Source: an uncultured Bacilli bacterium (GTDB taxonomy: Bacteria > Bacillota_I > Bacilli_A > RF39 > UBA660). From it: a DNA stretch of 10,858 nt. The stretch is from the NCBI GenBank assembly GCA_944333305.1, contig CALVKV010000042.1, positions 1 to 10,858 on the forward strand, in the 5' to 3' direction. Both the position numbers and the translations under genes were made by a program. Below are positions 1-6,698 of this stretch, one piece after another; position 1 is the stretch's first letter; the number at the start of each line of letters is the position of its first letter. The notes under the pieces are model-generated. The model was not told the DNA's origin. It was given only the letters and a program-made list of their open reading frames with translations, and ran no database searches.

Positions 1-2
1 TT

Positions 3-2045
3 TATTTTAATGAAGAAAAAAACGTTTATTGTATTAAGCCTGAATATATTGATTCTTTCTTTAGTGTAGATAAAGATAGTGTAGTTAGTGATGTTAATAA
101 AATAAATAGTTCAGGAAATACTAATACAAGAGAAACTATCGATGAAGTGGTAAATAGTGTTGCAGAAGCAACTAATACTGGTATTGATTCTATAAGGGAT
201 AGTTCTAATGATGGTGTTGAAATAACTGAAAAATTACATGATATAGATGAAGGAAGTGAGATAACAGAGAAATTAACTAATATTGATGATGGTAGTAGTA
301 TAACTGCTAAATTAACTTCATCAATTGAACAGTCAATTGATGCTTCTGTTAAAGTTTTTCAAGATAAATATGATATTGCCAATTATTTTAATGATGCTAA
401 TCAATTTCTTCTAAATCAATTAGAAATAATTGCAAATACTACCAATAATCAAGAAGTAAAAAAAGCATATGATAAAATGTCCAATGAATCTATTAGAGAT
501 ATTGACTATAAAGATTATCTTAAATATTTACCTAGAAAAGATAAAAAGACTTATAAAAAGTTACAACTCCTTGATAAAATTGGAAATAGTTATACTGAAA
601 CTGAAAAAGACTTGATTCAAACATATACTTTAGCAGCTGGTCCAGCAGTTACAGCATATTTGAGACATACAATTACTAATTTTAAAGGTAGATTTTTTAA
701 TGGTAAAAAGAAGTCATCAATTAATGAATATCTAACTAAATCTATAAATTTTACTGGTAAATTTAACGAACTATTTAAATATACTAATGTTGATGAATAT
801 GTCCAAGCTATGGATAATATTATTGAAAAATCAGAACCTTTAAAAGATGATATTTTAGTATACCGTGGTGTAGATGCTTTATATTTAGATGGTAATAGAA
901 TTAATACTTTTAATATTGGTCAAAAATTTAATGATCAAGCTTTTATGAGTACTTCGCTTATACCTAAAAAAATTTCTAGTACAAGACATATATCCTTAGA
1001 AATAGAAGTTCCTAAAGGAACTAAAGCAGCCTATTTAGAAAAGTTTGCAGGTATTAAAAACTATAATCAACAAGAATTATTATTAGGACGTAATAATGAA
1101 TTTGAAATTATATCCTATCCTAAGATAGATCAAAATACTGGACAAATAAAAATAAGAGCTAGATTAATTCCTCAGGAAGAGTCTATTGTATCAAGTCTTA
1201 ATTTAGATAAAATTAATAGTAAAAATCAATCACTAAGCTATTATAATAATTTTGTTTCTAAGTCTAGCCCTCTAGCACAAAATCAAATAGATCTTTATGA
1301 TATTATGAATACGTTTAAAGAAAAAGGGTTATTAGGAAGATTTGAAAGTGAAGTTAGATATTTAAAAAGTAATGATCTTTATGATATCAATATTCCTGAA
1401 CATAATATAGATCATGTTGAAAGAGTGTTATTTTATTCAATGTATATGGGAGAAGAACTAGGATTAAGTAGTGATCAAATGAATATACTAATAGAAGCTG
1501 CTAAATTCCATGACTCAGGTAGAGTAAATCTTCAAACTGATACTAATCATGCTGAACTTAGTGCTGTTAAAGCTCTTAAAGAGTTAGAGAATAATTATAG
1601 TGAAGAAGAATTAAATAAAATAGCAGCGGTTATAGAGTATCATGAAGCAGGTGATACTAATGCTGATATTAATAGAATATTTAGTAAATATAATATTAGT
1701 AATAGTGATGCTAATGATGTATATAAAATTGCTACTATTTTAAAAGATGCTGATGCCTTAGATAGAGTTAGATTCCCAGGTAACTTGAATGAAAAATATT
1801 TACGAAATGAACTTGCTACTGAATTAATCAAATCATCTTATCAAATTCAAGAAATACGTGGAAATAAAGAAATAAAAGATAATATGCTTGAACAGAAATA
1901 TACTAAAGAACAATTAGATAACATTGTAGAATTAAAGAAACTTGGTATTTCTGATCATTTAATTAACTTCTATAATAAATATAATACGAGAAATGTTTAT
2001 AATATTATAAGAAATATTATAGTAAATGGAGGTAATAATGGATAA
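3..2045 (+). CDS. ADP-ribosyltransferase (C3-like QxE) fused to HD domain, 5'-partial
   Basis: The reading frame is open from the left edge, so the gene starts before the window; a GTG at 147 has no Shine-Dalgarno site and is only an internal codon. There are 680 visible residues (numbered from nt 3). Residues 70-108 hold three 13-residue repeats. Residues about 200-385 match the ADP-ribosyltransferase exoenzyme fold: Arg288 in LVYRGV, the STS motif at 316-318 in FMSTSL, and Gln356-Gln-Glu358 before LLL as the QxE catalytic pair. QxE rather than ExE is the pattern of C3-type enzymes that modify Asn or similar side chains, whereas ExE is typical of Arg-specific ones. Residues about 455-600 look like an HD domain: His467 and His471 in HNIDHVERV, His503-Asp504 in FHDSG, His547 in YHEAG, and Asp582/Asp584 in KDADALDRVRF. 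The likely role is a protein-modifying effector or toxin carrying a second phosphohydrolase-like activity. The substrate is unknown and delivery signals would be upstream of the window. The fold calls are fairly secure; the biological role is inference. Confidence 0.8.
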   Translation, partial: YFNEEKNVYCIKPEYIDSFFSVDKDSVVSDVNKINSSGNTNTRETIDEVVNSVAEATNTGIDSIRDSSNDGVEITEKLHDIDEGSEITEKLTNIDDGSSITAKLTSSIEQSIDASVKVFQDKYDIANYFNDANQFLLNQLEIIANTTNNQEVKKAYDKMSNESIRDIDYKDYLKYLPRKDKKTYKKLQLLDKIGNSYTETEKDLIQTYTLAAGPAVTAYLRHTITNFKGRFFNGKKKSSINEYLTKSINFTGKFNELFKYTNVDEYVQAMDNIIEKSEPLKDDILVYRGVDALYLDGNRINTFNIGQKFNDQAFMSTSLIPKKISSTRHISLEIEVPKGTKAAYLEKFAGIKNYNQQELLLGRNNEFEIISYPKIDQNTGQIKIRARLIPQEESIVSSLNLDKINSKNQSLSYYNNFVSKSSPLAQNQIDLYDIMNTFKEKGLLGRFESEVRYLKSNDLYDINIPEHNIDHVERVLFYSMYMGEELGLSSDQMNILIEAAKFHDSGRVNLQTDTNHAELSAVKALKELENNYSEEELNKIAAVIEYHEAGDTNADINRIFSKYNISNSDANDVYKIATILKDADALDRVRFPGNLNEKYLRNELATELIKSSYQIQEIRGNKEIKDNMLEQKYTKEQLDNIVELKKLGISDHLINFYNKYNTRNVYNIIRNIIVNGGNNG
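210..326 (+). repeat. Three tandem 39-nt (13-residue) in-frame repeats
   Basis: The ART-HD protein contains three consecutive 13-residue units: DGVEITEKLHDID, EGSEITEKLTNID and DGSSITAKLTSSI. They share an x-G-x-x-I-T-x-K-L core. The DNA has diverged (for example ataactgaa versus ataacagag), so the units are old or under protein-level selection. They precede the catalytic domain and probably form a helical spacer or linker. Confidence 0.8.
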
Positions 2046-2349
2046 TTTTAGTTTTGATGATTTAATATTTAAAGATAAAAATGGTAATATAGTTGAAAAT
2101 AATGAGCAATATATTAAATCTTTACAAAAAAATTCATCTTTTGAAGAAAAATTAGAAGTTGGAGATATTGTTAAATTAAAAGGTGACGATTCTAGTTATG
2201 AAGTTATGTATATTGATTATGAAATACCTGGTATAGGAATAGTAGATTATGCTGCTAAAAATATTAGTAGAGATGAAGCTGATTTAACTCTTTTTAATCA
2301 AAAAGATATTTTAGAAAAGGTAGATAAGCATAAACAAAATGGTAGATAA
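2038..2349 (+). CDS. Small protein with predicted SH3-like beta-barrel core
   Basis: This is a 103-residue protein that I cannot assign to a named family. The ATG at 2038 is chosen because GGAGG lies at 2028-2032, five bases upstream. An in-frame ATG at 2026 overlaps that site and would leave no ribosome-binding site. The N-terminal ~40 residues are charged and polar. Residues about 41-85 read GDIVKLKGDDSSYEVMYIDY followed by a Gly-rich turn and a further strand, the alternating pattern of small SH3-like barrels found in many accessory proteins. The C-terminus (LFNQKDILEKVDK) looks helical. There is no signal peptide or membrane segment, so it should be cytoplasmic. It overlaps the end of the ART-HD gene by 8 nt and the kinase-like gene by 11 nt, which suggests translational coupling and a shared function. 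It could be an immunity or adaptor protein for the ART-HD enzyme, but nothing in the sequence proves that. Confidence 0.75.
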   Translation: MDNFSFDDLIFKDKNGNIVENNEQYIKSLQKNSSFEEKLEVGDIVKLKGDDSSYEVMYIDYEIPGIGIVDYAAKNISRDEADLTLFNQKDILEKVDKHKQNGR

Positions 2350-3064
2350 AAAAGAAGTTAATAAATATATATATACATCTTTTTCTTATGAGAATAAATT
2401 AGTATTAAAAAAAGAGTTAATAAAATATGATGAAGATTTAGTAAAAATGTTAGATAATGAATTATATATATGGCAAAAGATAAAAGAATTGTCGTTTGTT
2501 CCTAAAATATTATTTTTTAATAATAAAAATCCTTATTATATAATTTATGAATATATAGATGGTGTTACATTAAATAATTATAAATTTGATAACTTAAATG
2601 AGAAAATAGATGTTTTTATTAAAATAATAGAAAACGTAGAAATGTTACATAATCTTTTTATTGTTCATTGCGATTTGAAGCCTAGTAATATTTTAATTTC
2701 TAATAATAAGAATATATATATTATAGATTATGGTATTGCTCAATTTGTAGGTGGTAAAACGAATTATGGTAGTGTGTCTTATTGTTCTATTGAACAATTA
2801 AGAAAAGAAAAGGTTACATATAATTTTGATATATATGCTTTAGGTATTATATTATATGAAATAATTACAAATAAAAAAGCATTTAATTATAATAATTTAA
2901 ATGAATTAATAAATGAGAAAAAAAGTGATAATTTATTAATAAGTGATGTTATTGATGATATAAGTGATGATCTTGAACTTATTTTTTATAAAATGATTAA
3001 TTCTAAATATAATAATGTTACTGAGCTAAAAAATGAGTTAATATTATGGAAAAATAATAATTAA
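2339..3064 (+). CDS. Compact eukaryotic-like Ser/Thr protein kinase homologue
   Basis: This 241-residue protein has a recognisable protein-kinase catalytic core. The catalytic loop is HCDLKPSNIL, with Asp112, Lys114 and Asn117. The metal-binding motif is DYG at 130-132. The activation-segment end reads SYCSIEQ, where most kinases have YxxPEQ. The subdomain IX Asp is in NFDIYALGIILYEI. Lys24 (in LVLKKEL) and Glu41 (in LDNELYIW) are the best candidates for the beta3-Lys/alphaC-Glu pair. The N-lobe is short and I see no glycine-rich loop. The HRD Arg is replaced by Cys, so this is a non-RD type that may not need activation-loop phosphorylation. There is no PASTA region or transmembrane helix, unlike housekeeping PrkC/PknB kinases, so it should be soluble. 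The ATG at 2339 overlaps the previous gene; its Shine-Dalgarno site is weak, consistent with translational coupling. It may phosphorylate or regulate the upstream effector, or be an effector itself. Activity is plausible but not certain. Confidence 0.85.
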   Translation: MVDKKEVNKYIYTSFSYENKLVLKKELIKYDEDLVKMLDNELYIWQKIKELSFVPKILFFNNKNPYYIIYEYIDGVTLNNYKFDNLNEKIDVFIKIIENVEMLHNLFIVHCDLKPSNILISNNKNIYIIDYGIAQFVGGKTNYGSVSYCSIEQLRKEKVTYNFDIYALGIILYEIITNKKAFNYNNLNELINEKKSDNLLISDVIDDISDDLELIFYKMINSKYNNVTELKNELILWKNNN

Positions 3065-3084
3065 ATAGATGAAGATATTATACC

Positions 3085-3776
3085 TTTTATATTGTTATTT
3101 AGTTATTTATTTGATAAACTTAAGGTGGTGATATAAATGAAGGAAGAATATAAAGAAGTATATAAAAATAGTTTCATAGAACTATTAAAAAGGGAACTTA
3201 ATTTAGATAATTTAGATAAAGCAGTAGAAGAGAGTAATTGTTTATTTACACCATCTACTACTTTTGAAAAGTATGGTTATATGAAAGTTTCTAAATATAT
3301 ATATTGTCTTAATAATTTATATTTAGATGAGTTAAATGAAAATGAAAAAATGACAGAAGAGTTTATTAAAAATACATTAAAGAAGGTAATTACAAAAGAA
3401 GGGGTAAAAAATATTACCTATTTTGAGCCTACCCCAGAAACTATTATAAAAAATGGTACATTAGTATTCGCTTTTATTTATGGAAAAAATAAAGAGGAGC
3501 AAATTAAGGAAGAATATATAAATAATATAAGAAAACAAAGAGAAGTAATAAATAATATTAAAGAAAAATTAGAAAAAGAAACATTAGAAAAACTTAATAT
3601 TGAATGTAAAATGTTAAGCTATAAGATATTATAGGAGAAGTAATTATGAAGATAAAGTCAGATATTAGTAAAACAAATATTAATTTTAATAATGTATTAA
3701 AAAAAGTTAGTACTACAACAAGTAAGATAACTAATTATGTTACTAATCAACAAGTTACTTTTAATAGTGATAATAA
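3085..3776 (+). repeat. Cassette repeat copy 1 (leader + gene A + 5' end of gene B)
   Basis: This 692-nt segment matches 4978-5669 at a constant offset of 1893 with no gaps. I counted 13 mismatches by eye. The segment from 3223 to 3676 is identical to 5116-5569. It covers 52 nt of leader, all of the 165-codon gene A and about 43 codons of gene B, after which the B genes diverge sharply. Confidence 0.95.
3137..3634 (+). CDS. Cassette protein A, copy 1 (unknown function; putative partner/adaptor)
   Basis: This 165-residue protein is not one I recognise. The start is well supported by AAGGTGGTG at 3122-3130, six bases upstream. Residues 1-30 are a charged helix (the only region that differs from copy 2). 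Residues about 35-115 look mixed alpha/beta, with an aromatic-rich stretch KYIYCLNNLYLDEL and a strand LVFAFIYG. Residues about 118-160 are strongly charged (IKEEYINNIRKQREVINNIK and following), consistent with a helical coiled-coil tail. There is no signal peptide or membrane helix. Its stop codon overlaps the Shine-Dalgarno site of gene B, and the same A-B pair recurs at 5030. A constant A protein paired with variable B proteins fits a chaperone, adaptor or secretion partner better than a specific immunity protein. This is inference from arrangement only. Confidence 0.8.
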   Translation: MKEEYKEVYKNSFIELLKRELNLDNLDKAVEESNCLFTPSTTFEKYGYMKVSKYIYCLNNLYLDELNENEKMTEEFIKNTLKKVITKEGVKNITYFEPTPETIIKNGTLVFAFIYGKNKEEQIKEEYINNIRKQREVINNIKEKLEKETLEKLNIECKMLSYKIL

Positions 3777-4776
3777 AAGTAGTAATGTAGAGACTATTGA
3801 ATTATCAGATAGCATAGATATTAGGGATATTTTTAACGCGGAAAATTACGGTGGCAATCAAAGTAATCTAAAAAATAATGTTGATTATTATTTGTTAAAC
3901 CCAGATGTTTGGAAAATAGTTTATAAATACTATCCAGATGCTACGGAAGAAGATTTAGAACTTTTATTTAATAGAATGAGTTTTATTGGATGTGGCTATG
4001 TTGCTTGTGTTAATATTATTGTTAATTACTATGCAAATAAAGAGAATGGTGAAGAAGAATTTGAGAAAAAATTTGGTTTTCCATTAAAAAAAGATACTCT
4101 CTTTGGTTTAGAGAATAATTATAATTATGATTTATTATTTTTAGATTTTTTTCTATATTGGTCTCATGATGCTTTAAGATATAAAACTATAGAGGACGTA
4201 TATGGTAATGTAGAAGAGGAAATGAAAATAAGAGATAATGATGCAGCTTTGGATGATGAAAATTTTGATAGAACTGGTATGGGTGGAACTACTCCTGGTG
4301 ATAGGTTGTATGTTTTTTCTAATTATATGGCAGAACATGGTATTAGTATAACTGCTGCTGGTGGAAATATTATTAATAATGGAAATCATACAACGGGTGA
4401 TACAATTACACCAGTTGTGATAAAACCAGGGGATAAAGCATATGATGTTTTTATTAATAATCATTCTTTAACAATGGTAAATGTTTTGAAAAATGGTAAT
4501 ATTGAACTCGGTGTTGAAGATATAACAAATGATATTATGAAAGCTTTAATTGAAGATGGAAAATATATAGTAGTAAGTGCTAAAGATTTTGATTTGGAGC
4601 CTTTAAACATTATTGGAGGAATTGCTAATGATATTCCTAAAGAAGATATAGGACCTCATGCTATGAGGGTTGTAGATGTTTGGGGTGATAAATTGGTAGT
4701 GAGTAGTTGGGGTAATTTGTATACTTTAGATACAAGTAAAAATAAGCTTATTGGTATTGATTTATATGATTTTTAA
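3646..4776 (+). CDS. Cassette protein B, copy 1: papain/C39-like cysteine peptidase-fold protein
   Basis: This is a 376-residue protein with AGGAGAAG at 3633-3640 just before its ATG. Residues 1-43 (MKIKSDISKT... to NSDN) are nearly identical to those of the second B protein and contain no hydrophobic signal peptide; they look like a short helical targeting or partner-binding segment. Cys116 lies in FIGCGYVACVNIIVNYY, resembling the C39/papain nucleophile helix (CGxAxxxxxxxYY). His338 in GPHAMRVVDV and SSWG at 353-356 match the papain-type HAxxVVxx...NSWG end, with Ser where papain has its catalytic-triad Asn. A block near residues 180-210 (VYGNVEEEMKIRDND and on) is shared with copy 2. The likely activity is proteolysis, deamidation or transglutamination by a papain-like fold. 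The altered Asn position leaves catalysis open. The region between the shared block and the His motif is unlike copy 2 and may set specificity. Confidence 0.75.
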   Translation: MKIKSDISKTNINFNNVLKKVSTTTSKITNYVTNQQVTFNSDNKSSNVETIELSDSIDIRDIFNAENYGGNQSNLKNNVDYYLLNPDVWKIVYKYYPDATEEDLELLFNRMSFIGCGYVACVNIIVNYYANKENGEEEFEKKFGFPLKKDTLFGLENNYNYDLLFLDFFLYWSHDALRYKTIEDVYGNVEEEMKIRDNDAALDDENFDRTGMGGTTPGDRLYVFSNYMAEHGISITAAGGNIINNGNHTTGDTITPVVIKPGDKAYDVFINNHSLTMVNVLKNGNIELGVEDITNDIMKALIEDGKYIVVSAKDFDLEPLNIIGGIANDIPKEDIGPHAMRVVDVWGDKLVVSSWGNLYTLDTSKNKLIGIDLYDF

Positions 4777-4844
4777 TAAGTTTGAAAAAATTAAGGAAAG
4801 AAAAAATGAATAATTAATATCAGAAATCAGAACATTAATATTCA

Positions 4845-4965
4845 AAAGGTTTTGATGGTAATGGTGAACTTAATGATATTTATGTTTTTGAAGAGAAGTT
4901 GTGTTTAAGGTTAAACTATGGAAACAAAACCTATGATTATAACCGTAATACAAGAAGTGTAAGTG
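4845..4965 (+). pseudogene. Decayed C-terminal fragment of a third B-type gene
   Basis: The 253-nt gap between the two cassettes has no complete gene. Frame 4839-5024 is open but lacks a start. It reads KGFDGNGELNDIYVFEEKL and then LNYGNKTYDYN. This parallels the end of the second B protein, where DLDGNGKLDDIAFD is followed by SSWGKKYILD. The segment carrying the catalytic His motif is missing, and W is replaced by Y. The DNA around 4851-4880 is also clearly similar to 6475-6510. I infer a degraded third copy left by earlier duplication and deletion. The match is short, so chance is not excluded. The remaining part of the gap (4777-4840) shows nothing I recognise. Confidence 0.5.
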
Positions 4966-4977
4966 AAAACTTATGCT

Positions 4978-5669
4978 TTTTATATTGTTATTTAATTATA
5001 TATTTGATAAACTTAAGGCGGTGATATAAATGAAGGAAGAATATAAAGAAGTGTATAAAAATAGTTTAATAGAACTATTAAAAAGTGAACTTAATTTGGA
5101 TAGTTTAGATAATGTAGTAGAAGAGAGTAATTGTTTATTTACACCATCTACTACTTTTGAAAAGTATGGTTATATGAAAGTTTCTAAATATATATATTGT
5201 CTTAATAATTTATATTTAGATGAGTTAAATGAAAATGAAAAAATGACAGAAGAGTTTATTAAAAATACATTAAAGAAGGTAATTACAAAAGAAGGGGTAA
5301 AAAATATTACCTATTTTGAGCCTACCCCAGAAACTATTATAAAAAATGGTACATTAGTATTCGCTTTTATTTATGGAAAAAATAAAGAGGAGCAAATTAA
5401 GGAAGAATATATAAATAATATAAGAAAACAAAGAGAAGTAATAAATAATATTAAAGAAAAATTAGAAAAAGAAACATTAGAAAAACTTAATATTGAATGT
5501 AAAATGTTAAGCTATAAGATATTATAGGAGAAGTAATTATGAAGATAAAGTCAGATATTAGTAAAACAAGTATTAATTTTAATAATGTATTAAAAAAAGC
5601 TAGTACTACAACAAGTAAGATAACTAATTATGTTACTGATCAACAAGTTACTTTTAATAGTGATAATAA
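4978..5669 (+). repeat. Cassette repeat copy 2 (leader + gene A + 5' end of gene B)
   Basis: This is the second copy of the segment at 3085-3776. The mismatches cluster in the leader and the first 30 codons of gene A (10 of 13), with three more in the 5' end of gene B. The long central stretch has none. Confidence 0.95.
5030..5527 (+). CDS. Cassette protein A, copy 2 (unknown function; putative partner/adaptor)
   Basis: This 165-residue protein is identical to copy 1 from residue 31 to the end. It differs at six positions in the N-terminal helix (for example Phe13 to Leu, Arg19 to Ser and Lys28 to Asn). AAGGCGGTG at 5015-5023 is the ribosome-binding site. The helical, charged C-terminus and the absence of signal or membrane segments are as in copy 1. 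The stop codon again overlaps the Shine-Dalgarno site of the following B gene, so each A is translationally linked to its own B. The identical core over diverged B genes indicates recent duplication or gene conversion and suggests that one A protein could serve either B partner. Confidence 0.8.
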   Translation: MKEEYKEVYKNSLIELLKSELNLDSLDNVVEESNCLFTPSTTFEKYGYMKVSKYIYCLNNLYLDELNENEKMTEEFIKNTLKKVITKEGVKNITYFEPTPETIIKNGTLVFAFIYGKNKEEQIKEEYINNIRKQREVINNIKEKLEKETLEKLNIECKMLSYKIL

Positions 5670-6657
5670 TAGTAACAATGATTTAGAAACAATAACTTTA
5701 TGCAGTAGTATATTTGATTCTGAAAATGATAGTACTAGTAGTTTTGGTGGTAATCAGGGAGCATTAGTTCAAAATATAGAAAACTATCTTAATGATGAAA
5801 ATATATGGGAAATAGTAAATAAATATTATCCAGATGCTACAGAAGAAGATTTAGAACTTTTATTTAATAGAATGAATTTTATTGGCTGTAGTTATGTTGC
5901 TTCAATTAATACAATATTTCAATACTTTCAAAGTATTCCTAACGGAGAGAGCAAATTTGAGGAAATATTTGGTTTTTCTATGTTAACCTATAAACAGAAT
6001 TCTCCTGGCGGGGAAACATATTTAGGGTATCGCTATGAATATATGTTTTTAGATTTCTTTTTGTATTATGCCAAAAATGAAAGAGGATTTCAAACTATTG
6101 AAGAAGTTTATGGTAATGTAGAAGAGGAAATGAAAATAAGAGATAATGATGCAGCTTTAGATGAAGATGATTTTGATAGAACTGGTATGGTTGGAACAAG
6201 CCTTATTGAAGCTGGTAGAGTTCTTTCAAAATATCTTGCAGAAAAAGGTATACAGTTGTCAGTTAATAGTAGTACTATAACAAAAAAAATAATTTTAGAA
6301 CCAGGTACAGCGGAGTGGGAAAAAAAGAAAAAAGAATTAGAATCGGTTGGATATAATATTCCTGATGATCAGCCTATAATTGAAAATAAAACAGAAAAAA
6401 TAGATATTAAAGAAGCTTTAAGAGAGGGTAAGTTTGCTATAGTTTTTGCTAATGAATTTACTCTATTTTCTCCTGAAGATTTAGATGGTAATGGAAAACT
6501 AGATGATATAGCTTTTGATAATGTTGGAGCTCATGCTATGACAATTGTTGATGTTTTAGATGATGGAAGGTATTTAGTATCAAGTTGGGGTAAAAAATAC
6601 ATTTTAGATCCTAGTATAGACGATACCGGCGAGTTTATTTATGATTATGAAAGATAA
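5539..6657 (+). CDS. Cassette protein B, copy 2: papain/C39-like cysteine peptidase-fold protein
   Basis: This 372-residue paralogue of the B gene at 3646 has the same N-terminal ~43 residues with three substitutions. Candidate catalytic residues are Cys117 in FIGCSYVASIN, His332 in GAHAMTIVDV and SSWG at 348-351. The second Cys of copy 1 (CVN) is Ser here, which supports the first Cys as the nucleophile. Residues 314-323 read DLDGNGKLDD, an Asp-x-Asp-x-Asn-Gly loop of calcium-binding type that copy 1 lacks. The region about 230-300, containing a Lys/Glu-rich stretch and two EK-rich segments, has no counterpart in copy 1. A 50-nt run at 6109-6158 is identical to 4201-4250. There is no signal peptide. 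It is probably a soluble enzyme delivered or activated through its constant N-terminus, with a target different from that of copy 1. An intrinsic terminator follows 41 nt downstream. Confidence 0.75.
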   Translation: MKIKSDISKTSINFNNVLKKASTTTSKITNYVTDQQVTFNSDNNSNNDLETITLCSSIFDSENDSTSSFGGNQGALVQNIENYLNDENIWEIVNKYYPDATEEDLELLFNRMNFIGCSYVASINTIFQYFQSIPNGESKFEEIFGFSMLTYKQNSPGGETYLGYRYEYMFLDFFLYYAKNERGFQTIEEVYGNVEEEMKIRDNDAALDEDDFDRTGMVGTSLIEAGRVLSKYLAEKGIQLSVNSSTITKKIILEPGTAEWEKKKKELESVGYNIPDDQPIIENKTEKIDIKEALREGKFAIVFANEFTLFSPEDLDGNGKLDDIAFDNVGAHAMTIVDVLDDGRYLVSSWGKKYILDPSIDDTGEFIYDYER

Positions 6658-6698
6658 ATTTTTCTATTAATATTATGCAGAAACAGGTTACGAAGGTA

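Noticed and set aside
147..149. GTG as the start of the ART-HD gene
   Set aside because: The frame is open upstream to the window edge and there is no Shine-Dalgarno site before it.
1640..1831. Minus-strand open frame opposite the HD domain
   Set aside because: It is the antisense shadow of a conserved domain; the frames opposite mraZ (6798-7010) and ftsL (8294-8485) were rejected for the same reason.
2026..2028. ATG as an earlier start of the 103-aa protein
   Set aside because: It overlaps the GGAGG site that serves the ATG at 2038.
3092..3120. Promoter before cassette A copy 1 (TTGTTA, 17 nt, TAAACT)
   Set aside because: Both hexamers match only four of six, and transcription would begin inside the ribosome-binding site.
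3137..3634. Protein A as the specific immunity protein for B
   Set aside because: A is nearly constant while B diverges between copies, whereas immunity proteins usually vary with their toxin. It cannot be excluded but is less likely than a shared partner.
4174..4464. Minus-strand open frame of 96 codons inside the first B gene
   Set aside because: It is a shadow of the well-supported + strand gene, with low-complexity AT-driven composition and no ribosome-binding site.
4903..4916. Inverted repeat GTTTAAGGTTAAAC as a terminator between cassettes
   Set aside because: The perfect form leaves a 2-nt loop, pairing is weak, and no T-run follows.
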